A stretch of DNA of 64,000 nucleotides from NCBI RefSeq assembly GCF_004015185.1, contig NZ_CP025746.1, positions 4,047,776 to 4,111,775 on the forward strand, given 5' to 3'. A program made the translations under genes and the position numbers. Source of the stretch: Clostridium manihotivorum (GTDB lineage Bacteria > Bacillota > Clostridia > Clostridiales > Clostridiaceae). This document shows, piece by piece, positions 44,281-53,467 of the stretch (the first letter of the stretch is position 1; each line of letters opens with the position of its first letter). Under the pieces are notes generated by a model. It was given only the letters and a program-made list of their open reading frames with translations. It made no database searches and was not told where the DNA came from.

Positions 44281-45659
44281 ATGGATAAAATGACAAGAAA
44301 ACAAAAGAGAAAAAAAGAGAATGAAATAAATTATTTCGGAGAATTTTCGAAAATTAAAAACCACTTTTTTAAAGATCTAAATAAAAAATTAGCAATTGTA
44401 AAAGACAAAAGAAATCAGAATTATGTTACTTATACACCAGAAATAATACTATTTACGGTAATAATGAAAAATGTTTCAGGCATAGTAAGCATGAACAAAA
44501 TGACAAAAGATTTTAATAATGACGCCGTAATAGAAAATATTGCAGCGTCATTAGGATATGATTCTTTAGAAGAAATACCACATTATGATACAATTAATAA
44601 CTTTCTAAAAGAGTTAGAAGTAAGTGAATTAGAAAAAATTAGAGACTACATGATAAGAGAACTTTTCAGAAAAAGATCATTAGAGAAATATAGATTGATG
44701 GATAAATACTGGTGTATTGCCATTGATGGTTCACAACTATATTCTTTTAACGAAAGGCATTGTGATCACTGTTTAAAAAAGAATATAAAAATAAAGAAAC
44801 TGGAGAAGTAGAAAAAACTGTATACTATCATACGGTTTTAGAAGCAAAGTTAGTCTTAGGAGATATGGTATTTAGTATATTAACTGAATTTGTTGAAAAT
44901 GAGGACGAGAGCGTCAGCAAACAGGATTGTGAAATAAATGCAGCTAAAAGGCTAATGAAAAAATTAAAATACAAGTTTAGAAAGCTAAATATCTGTCTTC
45001 TAGGGGATAGTCTTTATGCTTGTGAACCGATTTATGAATTATGTGATGAGTATAATTGGGAATTTATCTTTAGATTTAAAGAAGGAAGAGCCAAAACTCT
45101 CTGGGAAGAAATTCAGGTTATAAAAAGCTTTGAAAACAACGAAATTACTTCTACATTGGCTTTTGAAAAACAAGAGTTTAGTTGGGATGCAACTTATATT
45201 AATGAAGTCTCATATAAACATAGATTTATTAATACCGTAGATTTTACTGAGACAATTTTTAAGAAATCTAAAGATAAAGACAGCCGTGAAAAAACGACCA
45301 AAAACTTTGTTTTTGTTACGAATATACAGATTACCAAAAGAAATGCGTTCAAAATTGTATCTGCTGGTAGAAGTAGGTGGAAAATTGAAAATGAAGGCTT
45401 TAATAACCAGAAGAATATAAGATATGACATAGAGCATGCTTGTTGTTTAAATTATCAAGCTATGAAAAACCACTATTTATTAATACAGATATCAGACATA
45501 TTAAGACAACTGTTAGAAAAAGGTAGCGTAGCAATAAGAGAATTAAAAGTTGGTATAAAAGAAATATCTTCAAGAATATTAGAATCTTTTCGACGAGAAC
45601 CTCTAATATCTGAAGATATATCACGATTAAATCAACATATAAAAATACGCGACCTATAA
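44281..45659 (+). CDS. DDE transposase, needs a -1 frameshift
   Basis: The product is about 459 residues. The first frame (44281-44811) carries the first catalytic Asp in IAIDGSQLYSF. The second frame carries GDSLYACEP (second Asp) and RSRWKIENEGFNNQK (Glu). They join exactly at A AAA AAG (44775-44781): slipping back one base there gives EYKNKETGEVEK and leads into the second frame without loss. That heptamer is a classic -1 slippery site, so the shift may be programmed; a simple one-base deletion in an A-run is the alternative. The second frame read alone would start at 44865. The family looks IS4-superfamily or ISNCY; not settled. Confidence 0.75.
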
Positions 45660-45939
45660 CAATATAATTTTAACAAAGGTGATGATAAAAAGAAAGACTA
45701 TGGAACAAAAAAATAGAAAAAATTTTATTGGTTGCAAAGCAACCTAAGATATTATTTTTAAAATTATCGGAATAAAGATATTTTCTTAATTTTCTGAAAA
45801 AGAAAAAATCAATTTAAGAAGATTTTCTAAACATAAATTAATTTAATCGTTGATACTGTAAATAGTATTAAATTCTTTTATGTGTTTCCTTTTTCTGTTA
45901 TTATATAGTTGTGAAATTACAATTACCATTTATCTTATT

Positions 45940-45971
45940 GGCTATGATCAACACAGTACTTTAACAGCACC
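45940..45971. repeat. R2 MITE remnant (ends only)
   Basis: GGCTATG joined directly to ATCAACACAGTACTTTAACA and GCACC: both tips of R2 with the middle gone. Confidence 0.6.
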
Positions 45972-45996
45972 GTCTTATTTGATTATATGGTAACTT

Positions 45997-46098
45997 ATAG
46001 GTATCCTTTACGAAAACTTAATTTATACATGTTCGATAATACCGGTTTCTGGGGATTATCGGGCATGCATAAATTAGTAGTTGAAGTTGGTTCCCTAT
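45997..46098 (+). repeat. R3 102-bp foldback repeat, copy b
   Basis: ATAGGTATCCTTTACGAAAA, TTCGATAATACCGGTTTCTG, GGGATTATCGGGCATGCATA and a TTGAAGTTGG end: same length and order as copies a and c. It lies immediately upstream of the TPR/AAA cassette. Confidence 0.78.
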
Positions 46099-46129
46099 AT
46101 AGCGTATCAATTATGAAAGGCTGTTTTTA

Positions 46130-47008
46130 ATGTTAACAGATGATACAAAACTTAAAAACCAAGTTGATATCTATATATCAATGAGGAAATATAATCAGGC
46201 AATTGATGTATTAAAAGAAATGTTATCAAACAACCCAAACAATTGCAGATATTTATACTTAATGGGTTTCTGCCATCACATGATAGACAAAGATGAAGCT
46301 GCTCTTATGTATTGCTATGAAAGCTTAAAAAACGATTCTACTGGAGACAGTCATTATTTATTAGGTATAATATACAAAAAATTATCAGAACTAGACAAAT
46401 CTAAAGAGCATTATCTTGAATGCCTTAGAATAAATCCTCTTGAAGCATCTGCCTTATCTTCTTTAGCTTTAATTATGCTTGAAGCTGGCAATAAAAAAGA
46501 AGCACTGAAGTATTTAAAAAAAGCAGAGGAAATTGATCCGCTTGATATAACTGTATTGCGCGATATATTTGAATTCCATACTACAAGAAAAAATAAGAAA
46601 TATCAGAAAGAGGCCTTACAGAAATTCTTAGAAAACTCCCAAAACGAATTTGATAAATTGGTGGCCCTAGGAGTGTATAATTTATCAAATAACAGATTTT
46701 TAAAAGCAAGAGATTATTTTAGGCAAGCTTATGTACTAAATCCAACTGATAAAACTATGCTAGGTTTTCTTGAAAAGTCCTCCAGGCCTTCACAATGGTT
46801 ATTGATACCACTTATACCACTAGCAAAAACTAAAAGACCAGGTATCGTACTTCTGATGGGGTTAGTTGCATTGATGATAATCGCCAACACACCTATTATT
46901 AAAGGAGCATTTACTATACTTTATTATTCATATATTAGCTATATTGTATATATTGCATTCGTAGGGTTACTATTAGATTTCATTGAAAAACACATACGTA
47001 AAAAATAG
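46130..47008 (+). CDS. Tail-anchored TPR membrane protein 1
   Basis: A 292-residue protein. Residues about 8-215 are TPR units (YLYLMGFCHHMIDKDEAALM, HYLLGIIYKKLSELDKSKEH, ASALSSLALIMLEAGNKKEA). A basic stretch (AKTKRPG) leads into a hydrophobic C-terminus with two membrane helices (about 240-285), ending FIEKHIRKK. There is no signal peptide, so the TPR part faces the cytoplasm. It is the first of three same-strand genes with short gaps; the next is its paralogue. Probable role: membrane receptor or scaffold for the AAA ATPase downstream. Start has only AAAGG upstream, a weak site. Confidence 0.82.
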   Translation: MLTDDTKLKNQVDIYISMRKYNQAIDVLKEMLSNNPNNCRYLYLMGFCHHMIDKDEAALMYCYESLKNDSTGDSHYLLGIIYKKLSELDKSKEHYLECLRINPLEASALSSLALIMLEAGNKKEALKYLKKAEEIDPLDITVLRDIFEFHTTRKNKKYQKEALQKFLENSQNEFDKLVALGVYNLSNNRFLKARDYFRQAYVLNPTDKTMLGFLEKSSRPSQWLLIPLIPLAKTKRPGIVLLMGLVALMIIANTPIIKGAFTILYYSYISYIVYIAFVGLLLDFIEKHIRKK

Positions 47009-47048
47009 TTTTTTGTTATGAATTATATAGAAAGGTCGCTAATACAAA

Positions 47049-47930
47049 ATGGAAAATGAAAATTTTAAAAAATCTTTATATGAAGTGGAAACCTATATAA
47101 ATATGGGCAGATATGATCAGGCCGTAAATAAATTAGAGCCTCTGATCTCCCTGGACCCTAATAACGGTAGGATGCTATATTATTTGGCCCTCTGCTATTA
47201 TAATCTTGATATAGATGAAGAAGCTATAGAACTTTGCCAGCAAAGTCTAAGTAATGGCTTCTCTGCTGAAGACTGCCATTTTCTCTTAGGATGTATATAT
47301 AGAGAATTGGCTAAATATAAAGAAGCAGCAGAACACTATAGCGAGTGTCTTCGAATTAACCCTAAAAATGCTAGAGCATTATCCTCCTATGGAACGGTGA
47401 TGCTTAAAACTGGTAATGATAAAAAAGCTCTACAGCTTATCAGTGAAGCCTTGCAGATAGCTCCCTCAGATGATATAGTACTTCGCCATATGTTTGTTTA
47501 CAATATGAGCAAAGGAAGAAAAAGACATCAACTCAACTCTTTACAAAAGTATCTTAATAGTGAAAATAATGAGGTTAGCAAGCTTACCCATATCGGAGTA
47601 TTTAATATGCACAATAAAAATTACCCTTTAGCAAGAGAAAACTTTAGACAAGCTTTCCTGCTTGATCCTACGAATCCAAACGTATTAAGATTGCTTGAAG
47701 AAATGGACATACTAACAAATTGGTTCTTTCTACCTCATAGATTAATTCAAAAAGCTGGAGGAGCTGTCGTAGTTTATTTAGGATTTGTTATAATTTTCAT
47801 ACTAACTATGAATATAAAAGGTGCAACCATACACTGGATACTGATTATAACATATCTAACCTTTGTACTCTACACTTACCTTTCGCTATTTGTATATAGG
47901 CTCATTAAGAAATCAAAAAGAAAAGCTTAG
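47049..47930 (+). CDS. Tail-anchored TPR membrane protein 2
   Basis: A 293-residue paralogue of the preceding protein with the same plan: TPR units to about residue 215 (NGRMLYYLALCYYNLDIDEE, CHFLLGCIYRELAKYKEAAE, PLARENFRQAFLLDPTNP) and two C-terminal membrane helices, ending RLIKKSKRKA. Many positions match between the two, so this is an old tandem duplication. The cytoplasmic TPR domain would offer a peptide-binding surface beside the membrane. Weak ribosome site (GAAAGG, far from ATG). It ends 29 bases before the AAA gene. Confidence 0.82.
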   Translation: MENENFKKSLYEVETYINMGRYDQAVNKLEPLISLDPNNGRMLYYLALCYYNLDIDEEAIELCQQSLSNGFSAEDCHFLLGCIYRELAKYKEAAEHYSECLRINPKNARALSSYGTVMLKTGNDKKALQLISEALQIAPSDDIVLRHMFVYNMSKGRKRHQLNSLQKYLNSENNEVSKLTHIGVFNMHNKNYPLARENFRQAFLLDPTNPNVLRLLEEMDILTNWFFLPHRLIQKAGGAVVVYLGFVIIFILTMNIKGATIHWILIITYLTFVLYTYLSLFVYRLIKKSKRKA

Positions 47931-47959
47931 TAGTTAGAAATATTTATAGGAGGCGCACA

Positions 47960-49237
47960 ATGGATAAAATTGAACTTTTAAGAGGATTAGTAAAAGAAAA
48001 TCCTCAAAGCAGCAATGCCTGGTATCTGCTTGGATCAGAGTATTCAGAAGTTGGCAATTATAGTGAAGCACTTAAAGCATTTTCAGAAGCCTTAAAATAT
48101 TGCGACGATAAAACTAAAGGTATGGTAATAAATGAACTTACTAAACTTTCCAATGCAGAGAATCTTAACAAACTTCAGCCTGAAGCTTCCACGAAGGTTA
48201 ATAGTGATGAAACTTTTGAAACTAAACCTTCCGCTCAAAACATTGCTGATAATATAGAAGAAAGCAATGAAACTGAAAATATAGCTTCAGAGGAAGAATA
48301 TAATAATGTAATTCCACTTAGAGTAATTGAAGGCGGAAAGAACTATGCAGTTTTAGATGAAAAAGAAGAAAATATAAAGGTTACCTTCAATGATGTTGGT
48401 GGGCTGGATGATTTAAAAGAAACTATTAAGATGAAAATAATAAAGCCTTTCGTAAGCCCTGGCCTATTCGATAGGTTTAAGAAAAAGGTAGGAGGAGGAA
48501 TATTGCTTTTCGGCCCTCCAGGCTGCGGTAAAACTTTTATGGCCAAAGCAACTGCTGGAGAATGTAACGCAAACTTCATACCAGTGCATATTACCGATAT
48601 ACTAAATCCCTACCTTGGCCAAAGCGCTCTTAATGTTAAGGATATTTTTGAAACTGCTAGAGCTAAGAAACCTTGCGTTATGTTCTTTGATGAAATAGAC
48701 ACCATAGGCTTCAACAGGTCCAAACTTTCTTCAGAACATATGAGACCTGTAATAGATCAGCTGCTAACTGAGATTGAAGGTATAGACTCTAGTACTCAGA
48801 AGCTCTTAATTATTGGAGCTACCAATATGCCTTGGGATGTGGACTCTGCCTTCAAACGTCCTGGCCGTTTTGATAAAACAGTTTTTGTACCACCACCAGA
48901 TCAAAAAGCCCGCGAAGCTATTTTCAAGCTAAAACTAAAAGATAGACCTATGGAAATTATAGACTATATCACCTTATCCAAATTAACCCCACTATATTCT
49001 GGCGCAGATATTGAAAACGTAGTTGAGGTTGCCACAGAGAACGTAATAGAAGAAATCATGAGAACTGGCATAGAACGGCCTATAGGTATGAATGACTTAA
49101 ATACAGCCATCCAAATGACAAAGCCTTCAACATTAGAATGGCTAAGAACCATAAAGAACTACATTAAATACTCCAATCAGTCAGGGCTTTACGATGAAGT
49201 AGATAAATTTATTAATGCTAACAAGAAGCTTTTATAG
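47960..49237 (+). CDS. TPR-AAA+ ATPase, Vps4/katanin-like
   Basis: A 425-residue single-ring AAA ATPase. A short TPR (6-45: NAWYLLGSEYSEVGNYSEAL) and an acidic linker (60-115) precede the AAA module, which opens FNDVGGLDDL. Walker A GPPGCGKT is at 185-192, Walker B VMFFDEID at 240-247, sensor 1 GATN near 285, and RPGRFD with arginine finger at 300-305. After the lid, a helical tail (STLEWLRTIKNYIKY) recalls the C-terminal helix of Vps4-type enzymes. AGGAGG precedes the ATG. Its likely job is to pull on a protein held by the two TPR membrane proteins. The stop TAG lies inside the R3 repeat. Confidence 0.88.
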   Translation: MDKIELLRGLVKENPQSSNAWYLLGSEYSEVGNYSEALKAFSEALKYCDDKTKGMVINELTKLSNAENLNKLQPEASTKVNSDETFETKPSAQNIADNIEESNETENIASEEEYNNVIPLRVIEGGKNYAVLDEKEENIKVTFNDVGGLDDLKETIKMKIIKPFVSPGLFDRFKKKVGGGILLFGPPGCGKTFMAKATAGECNANFIPVHITDILNPYLGQSALNVKDIFETARAKKPCVMFFDEIDTIGFNRSKLSSEHMRPVIDQLLTEIEGIDSSTQKLLIIGATNMPWDVDSAFKRPGRFDKTVFVPPPDQKAREAIFKLKLKDRPMEIIDYITLSKLTPLYSGADIENVVEVATENVIEEIMRTGIERPIGMNDLNTAIQMTKPSTLEWLRTIKNYIKYSNQSGLYDEVDKFINANKKLL

Positions 49238-49335
49238 GTATCCTTCACGAAAACTTAATTTATGCATGTTCGGTAATTCCGGATTCTGGGGATCATTGGG
49301 CACGTATAAATTAATAGTTAAAGTTGGATACCTAT
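49234..49335 (+). repeat. R3 102-bp foldback repeat, copy c
   Basis: ATAGGTATCCTTCACGAAAA to GTTGGATACCTAT, with the end arms ATAGGTATCC / GGATACCTAT perfectly inverted. It includes the stop codon of the AAA gene. Confidence 0.8.
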
Positions 49336-49393
49336 AGAAGCTATCTTTACGATAAGTAAATATATTGAAAACTACAAGCTAATTACCTGCTAT

Positions 49394-49427
49394 AAAAAAT
49401 CGCTAAAGCTTTATTATCGATTTTTTT
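49394..49427 (+). terminator. Terminator of the TPR/AAA cassette
   Basis: Stem AAAAAATCG / CGATTTTTT with a 15-base loop and a T-run, 157 bases past the AAA stop. Confidence 0.75.
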
Positions 49428-49562
49428 GCGAATTATCATTTCTTGTATATGAGTAAGATCTGGCAAGAAACGTATTTTTTCGCTGTTTGCTCCAAATAAC
49501 TGTTCTAAGCTCTTGCAATTACTAGATTTAGCTAGCAAAAAATTTCACACTTTTCTTAAACT
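49428..49562 (+). repeat. R1 terminator-linked repeat, copy e
   Basis: Directly after the terminator: GCGAATTATCATTTCTTGTA, then TCTGGCAAGAAACGTATTTT, CAAATAACTGTTCTAAGC and ATTACTAGATTTAGCTAGCAA. Confidence 0.65.
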
Positions 49563-49564
49563 TA

Positions 49565-49988
49565 AGTCTCTGTTAAACTACTGTGTTGAAATTAAGTGGT
49601 CAGTCATCCGATACTTAGACGAGCTTGCGCAAAGAATTAATATGATTTTGTCATATTCCATGGCTAAAACTGTAAACTCACTACGTTCGAACAGTACAGT
49701 TTTACTCTTTATTTAGTCATTCACTCTTTATAAATCTTATGTATCTTAATCTTAAGTACATTAAGAATGCTATTCAAATAAAGAGTAAAGAGAGAGAATA
49801 TGTCGCCTTCCAGAATTTCTTCACATACGTTCAGAAAAGGCAGATGCGCAAAAAAATCACTAATGAAGAGCAATTAGCGATTTTTTAAGGCCATTCCATC
49901 TGAAAAAATCATTTAATTCTAATTGCTCGCTCATATAGCATCTCCTTCATGACCACTTAATTTAAACAATATTATTAAACATAGTCAA
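49565..49988. mobile_element. R2 MITE split by a nested insertion
   Basis: The left half (TGTTGAAATTAAGTGGTCAG, then TCATCCGATACTTAGACGAG and CTTGCGCAAAG, to about 49637) and the right half (AATTGCTCGCTCATATAGCA, then TCTCCTTCATGACCACTTAA, from about 49918) are in correct order and orientation for one R2 element. Between them lie about 280 bases that include hairpins (AAAACTGTA / TACAGTTTT) and an inverted R1 copy. Confidence 0.65.
49795..49886 (-). repeat. R1 repeat, copy f, with its hairpin
   Basis: On the minus strand: stem AAAAAATCGCTAAT / ATTAGTGATTTTTT (49851-49886, one mismatch), then GCGCATCTGCCTTTTCTGAA, CGTATGTGAAGAAATTCTGG, AAGGCGACAT. The hairpin is very like the terminator at 49394. 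Confidence 0.65.
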
Positions 49989-49998
49989 ACTTAAAAGT

Positions 49999-50049
49999 AA
50001 AAAGAGTATGTATAGATTTGGTCAAAACAAATCCATACATGCTCTTTTT
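49999..50049 (-). terminator. Terminator of small membrane peptide gene
   Basis: AAAAAGAG.ATGTAT.GATTTG pairs with CAAATC.ATACAT.CTCTTTTT around a 7-base loop, with few mismatches. Confidence 0.75.
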
Positions 50050-50087
50050 ATTTATAATCAACTTGAATGAACATAAATCTAAATTAG

Positions 50088-50228
50088 CTATCTGTTGTTC
50101 TTCTTATTTGCTTCATAATTATTTAAACCAGAATAAAACCTTGTTCCTGGATTAGGCATATCTGCAAACGCTTTCCCTCCAACTATCGATAATGCCACAA
50201 TTGATATAAATACTAACAAAATATCCAT
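50088..50228 (-). CDS. 46-residue single-span membrane peptide
   Basis: A short gene with an ideal ribosome site (AGGAGGTGAAGATTATG). The product starts MDILLVFISIVALSIVGGKA: one membrane span or signal peptide with a possible AFA cleavage motif. The remaining 24 residues are polar (DMPNPGTRFYSGLNNYEANK then KNNR). A terminator follows, so it is a complete transcription unit. It lies 190 bases from the distal end of the CRISPR array. Function unknown. Confidence 0.7.
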   Translation of the reverse strand: MDILLVFISIVALSIVGGKAFADMPNPGTRFYSGLNNYEANKKNNR

Positions 50229-50417
50229 AATCTTCACCTCCTAAATATAATCTTATAATACGCTTCCATTTTAATACTTTCAATACATTATATTGATTTA
50301 GTTTCAAATCATTGCTTATAAAAAATATGTATTCTAAGAAATACTCTTCTCTACTTAAAAACATCTTATGCTAAGTTTAGTCCTTAAATTAATGTCCGAA
50401 GTTTTAAATGTAAATAT

Positions 50418-53366
50418 ATTTAAGTACATCCCATGTTAAGGTTAATCAATGGTGATGAACAAATAGAAGGTTTTGATACTGATTTAAATACATCCCATGT
50501 TAAGGTTAATCTAGTATTTCGTGGGGTGCTTCTGGTCCTTCTATTGCATTTAAATACATCCCATGTTAAGGTTAATCTGATATAGCAGCAGATGGACAGG
50601 ATTGGTGGACTGGATTTAAATACATCCCATGTTAAGGTTAATCCTATACTGCCATCCGCTCCAATGATTCCAAATAATTTAAATTCATCCCATGTTAAGG
50701 TTAATCCATAGCTAATCAGTTTACAATTTGCGATTTTGCTCATTTAAATACATCCCATGTTAAGGTTAATCTTTTCATAAATGGAGTGTATAATATAATG
50801 AGGGGGGAATTTAAATACATCCCATGTTAAGGTTAATCTAAATTTTCTTCAATGAAGAATACTCCATTAGTTATTTAAATACATCCCATGTTAAGGTTAA
50901 TCAAAGACATTTGAGTTATAAATGTATGCCTAATGATAATTTAAATACATCCCATGTTAAGGTTAATCGTAATAATTTTGGCTGATAAAACTTTTAAAGT
51001 TATATTTAAATACATCCCATGTTAAGGTTAATCAAAGAACACCATCTCTTATTTTACCTAATACATCATTTAAATACATCCCATGTTAAGGTTAATCATA
51101 AAGCAAAATAATAGTGCTGCTTGGTTATCTACATTTAAATACATCCCATGTTAAGGTTAATCCGATCATGGCTATAACGATTGGATTTTAAATGAATCAT
51201 TTAAATACATCCCATGTTAAGGTTAATCTAGTATTTCGTGGGGTGCTTCTGGTCCTTCTATTGCATTTAAATACATCCCATGTTAAGGTTAATCGTATCG
51301 ATGTAGGCAGTTATGGAGTAAAGGAGTATATATTTAAATACATCCCATGTTAAGGTTAATCCTAAAGCAGATAGACCTAAACTAAATCAATTATTATTTA
51401 AATACATCCCATGTTAAGGTTAATCTAATCATCCAGAAGAATGGTACAGAGATTATATTCCATTTAAATACATCCCATGTTAAGGTTAATCAATGCAAGG
51501 TCTATTAAATAGGCGTAATGAAGAGTGATTTAAATACATCCCATGTTAAGGTTAATCCACAATCTCTCAACCTTTTAGCACGAGATTTCTTATTTAAATA
51601 CATCCCATGTTAAGGTTAATCTGAATTGCCAGAAAGGAAATTGATATGAAAGAAATATTTAAATACATCCCATGTTAAGGTTAATCTACCATGCTTTATG
51701 AAAGGCTTATTGCCTGGCATTTCATTTAAATACATCCCATGTTAAGGTTAATCCAAGAAATGGCTTGGAATGGTTAGGAGGTGGAATAATTTAAATACAT
51801 CCCATGTTAAGGTTAATCTAAGCTAGGAAATGGAATACAGGATATAGATATAACCTATTTAAATACATCCCATGTTAAGGTTAATCTATTAAATTTACTA
51901 TCAAGTTTTCTGTACCTTTAGTATTTAAATACATCCCATGTTAAGGTTAATCAAGAAACTATTAATTAATAATAATTATTTGAACCATATTTAAATACAT
52001 CCCATGTTAAGGTTAATCTTTTCAAACTAAAGTAGAAAACATTAAGTCCAACGGATTTAAATACATCCCATGTTAAGGTTAATCAAAACTTGATGTCTTC
52101 TAACAAATAATCTAGCTTCTATTTAAATACATCCCATGTTAAGGTTAATCACAAATGATTTTGGCGAGCAACATGCATATCCTAATTTAAATACATCCCA
52201 TGTTAAGGTTAATCTATTTTTAATTACAAAGTAGCTTACTTGATAACCTATTTAAATACATCCCATGTTAAGGTTAATCTCCAAATTCTTTTATTGCATC
52301 CAATAGAGTTAATCATTTAAATACATCCCATGTTAAGGTTAATCTTTAATACATATAAGAAACTTTTTTAAAAAACTATATTTAAATACATCCCATGTTA
52401 AGGTTAATCTAGAGCTGGACATATTAAGAGTATATTTGAAGTGTGATTTAAATACATCCCATGTTAAGGTTAATCAATCATTATTTAATATTATTTCATA
52501 TTTATTATTTTATTTAAATACATCCCATGTTAAGGTTAATCTTACAGATTATGCAGATAAAGAAGCTGTTTATACATTTAAATACATCCCATGTTAAGGT
52601 TAATCCTATAGTTATCGTCCATTTTATAAGGCAAATACAAGATTTAAATACATCCCATGTTAAGGTTAATCGAAACTGGTAGGTTAGAACATTGGCGTCA
52701 ATTAGTATTTAAATACATCCCATGTTAAGGTTAATCATTTAAACTATATTATAACTGTAAATGACAATTGTTAATTTAAATACATCCCATGTTAAGGTTA
52801 ATCCAACATATACATACAAGAAATATCTAATATAATACTATTTAAATACATCCCATGTTAAGGTTAATCTCGTACATATACAATATTTGAAAAGCACAAC
52901 GAGTAATTTAAATACATCCCATGTTAAGGTTAATCAATGGCTTAACCATGCCATTAGTAGGCGTTTTCTTAATTTAAATACATCCCATGTTAAGGTTAAT
53001 CACAGTTGGCGAACTTATCGAATACTTACAAAGTTTATTTAAATACATCCCATGTTAAGGTTAATCCTATAGTTATCGTCCATTTTATAAGGCAAATACA
53101 AGATTTAAATACATCCCATGTTAAGGTTAATCGAAACTGGTAGGTTAGAACATTGGCGTCAATTAGTATTTAAATACATCCCATGTTAAGGTTAATCATT
53201 TAAACTATATTATAACTGTAAATGACAATTGTTAATTTAAATACATCCCATGTTAAGGTTAATCCAACATATACATACAAGAAATATCTAATATAATACT
53301 ATTTAAATACATCCCATGTTAAGGTTAATCTCGTACATATACAATATTTGAAAAGCACAACGAGTA
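50418..53366 (-). CRISPR. Type I-B CRISPR array, distal part (about 45 repeats)
   Basis: A 30-base repeat, on the plus strand ATTTAAATACATCCCATGTT then AAGGTTAATC, is separated by unique spacers of 34-38 bases. Read on the minus strand it starts GATTAACCTTAACATGGGAT and ends ATTTAAAT, the usual form of clostridial type I-B repeats, so transcription runs from cas2 leftward. The leftmost repeat (50418-50447, A to G change) and the fifth (ATTTAAATTCATCC) are variant, marking the old end. One spacer (TAGTATTTCGTGGGGTGCTT..., near 50514 and 51228) occurs twice, and a block of six spacers is duplicated. The part ends inside a spacer at an IS insertion. Confidence 0.98.
53357..53366. repeat. Target-site repeat, left of IS21-like element
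   Basis: ACAACGAGTA, found again at 56204-56213. The intact copy of this spacer, earlier in the array, holds it once. Confidence 0.8.
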
Positions 53367-53467
53367 TTGATTTATACTTAAAACTGACCCACATTTTGCA
53401 AGTAAACTTGACCCACCAAAGTTAATAAATTATCCTAATCTTTTAGAAGAGATTAGGAGGAACAAAG

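Larger units (their letters stand above)
44169..45857 (+). mobile_element. Insertion sequence with a split DDE transposase
   Basis: Ends are inferred: AGCATTAAGGAGTAAAT at the left and, read inward, AGTATCAACGATTAAAT at the right agree at 13 of 17 bases, and a 10-base direct repeat GTAAATAGTA flanks them. A 10-bp duplication fits IS4-type elements. An extended -10 promoter (TGGTATAAT) precedes the transposase, and GGTTGC-AAA-GCAACC follows it. An R2 end lies 80 bases to the right. Confidence 0.55.
45858..46129. other. Gap holding R2 and R3 copies
   Basis: After the right duplication (45858-45867) lie an R2 remnant (45940-45971) and the R3 copy (45997-46098), which ends 31 bases before the first TPR gene. 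Confidence 0.55.

Noticed and set aside
49513..49716. A 67-codon plus-strand frame
   Set aside because: It runs across R1, R2 and the nested insert, has no ribosome site, and its sequence is explained by those repeats.
50152..50364. A 70-codon minus-strand frame overlapping the 46-residue peptide gene
   Set aside because: It uses another frame of the same strand and has no ribosome site, while the shorter gene has AGGAGGTGA at the right distance.
50420..50743. A 107-codon frame with repeated LTLTWDVFK peptides
   Set aside because: The repeated peptide is only the CRISPR repeat read in one frame; the intervening sequence is spacers. There is no ribosome site.
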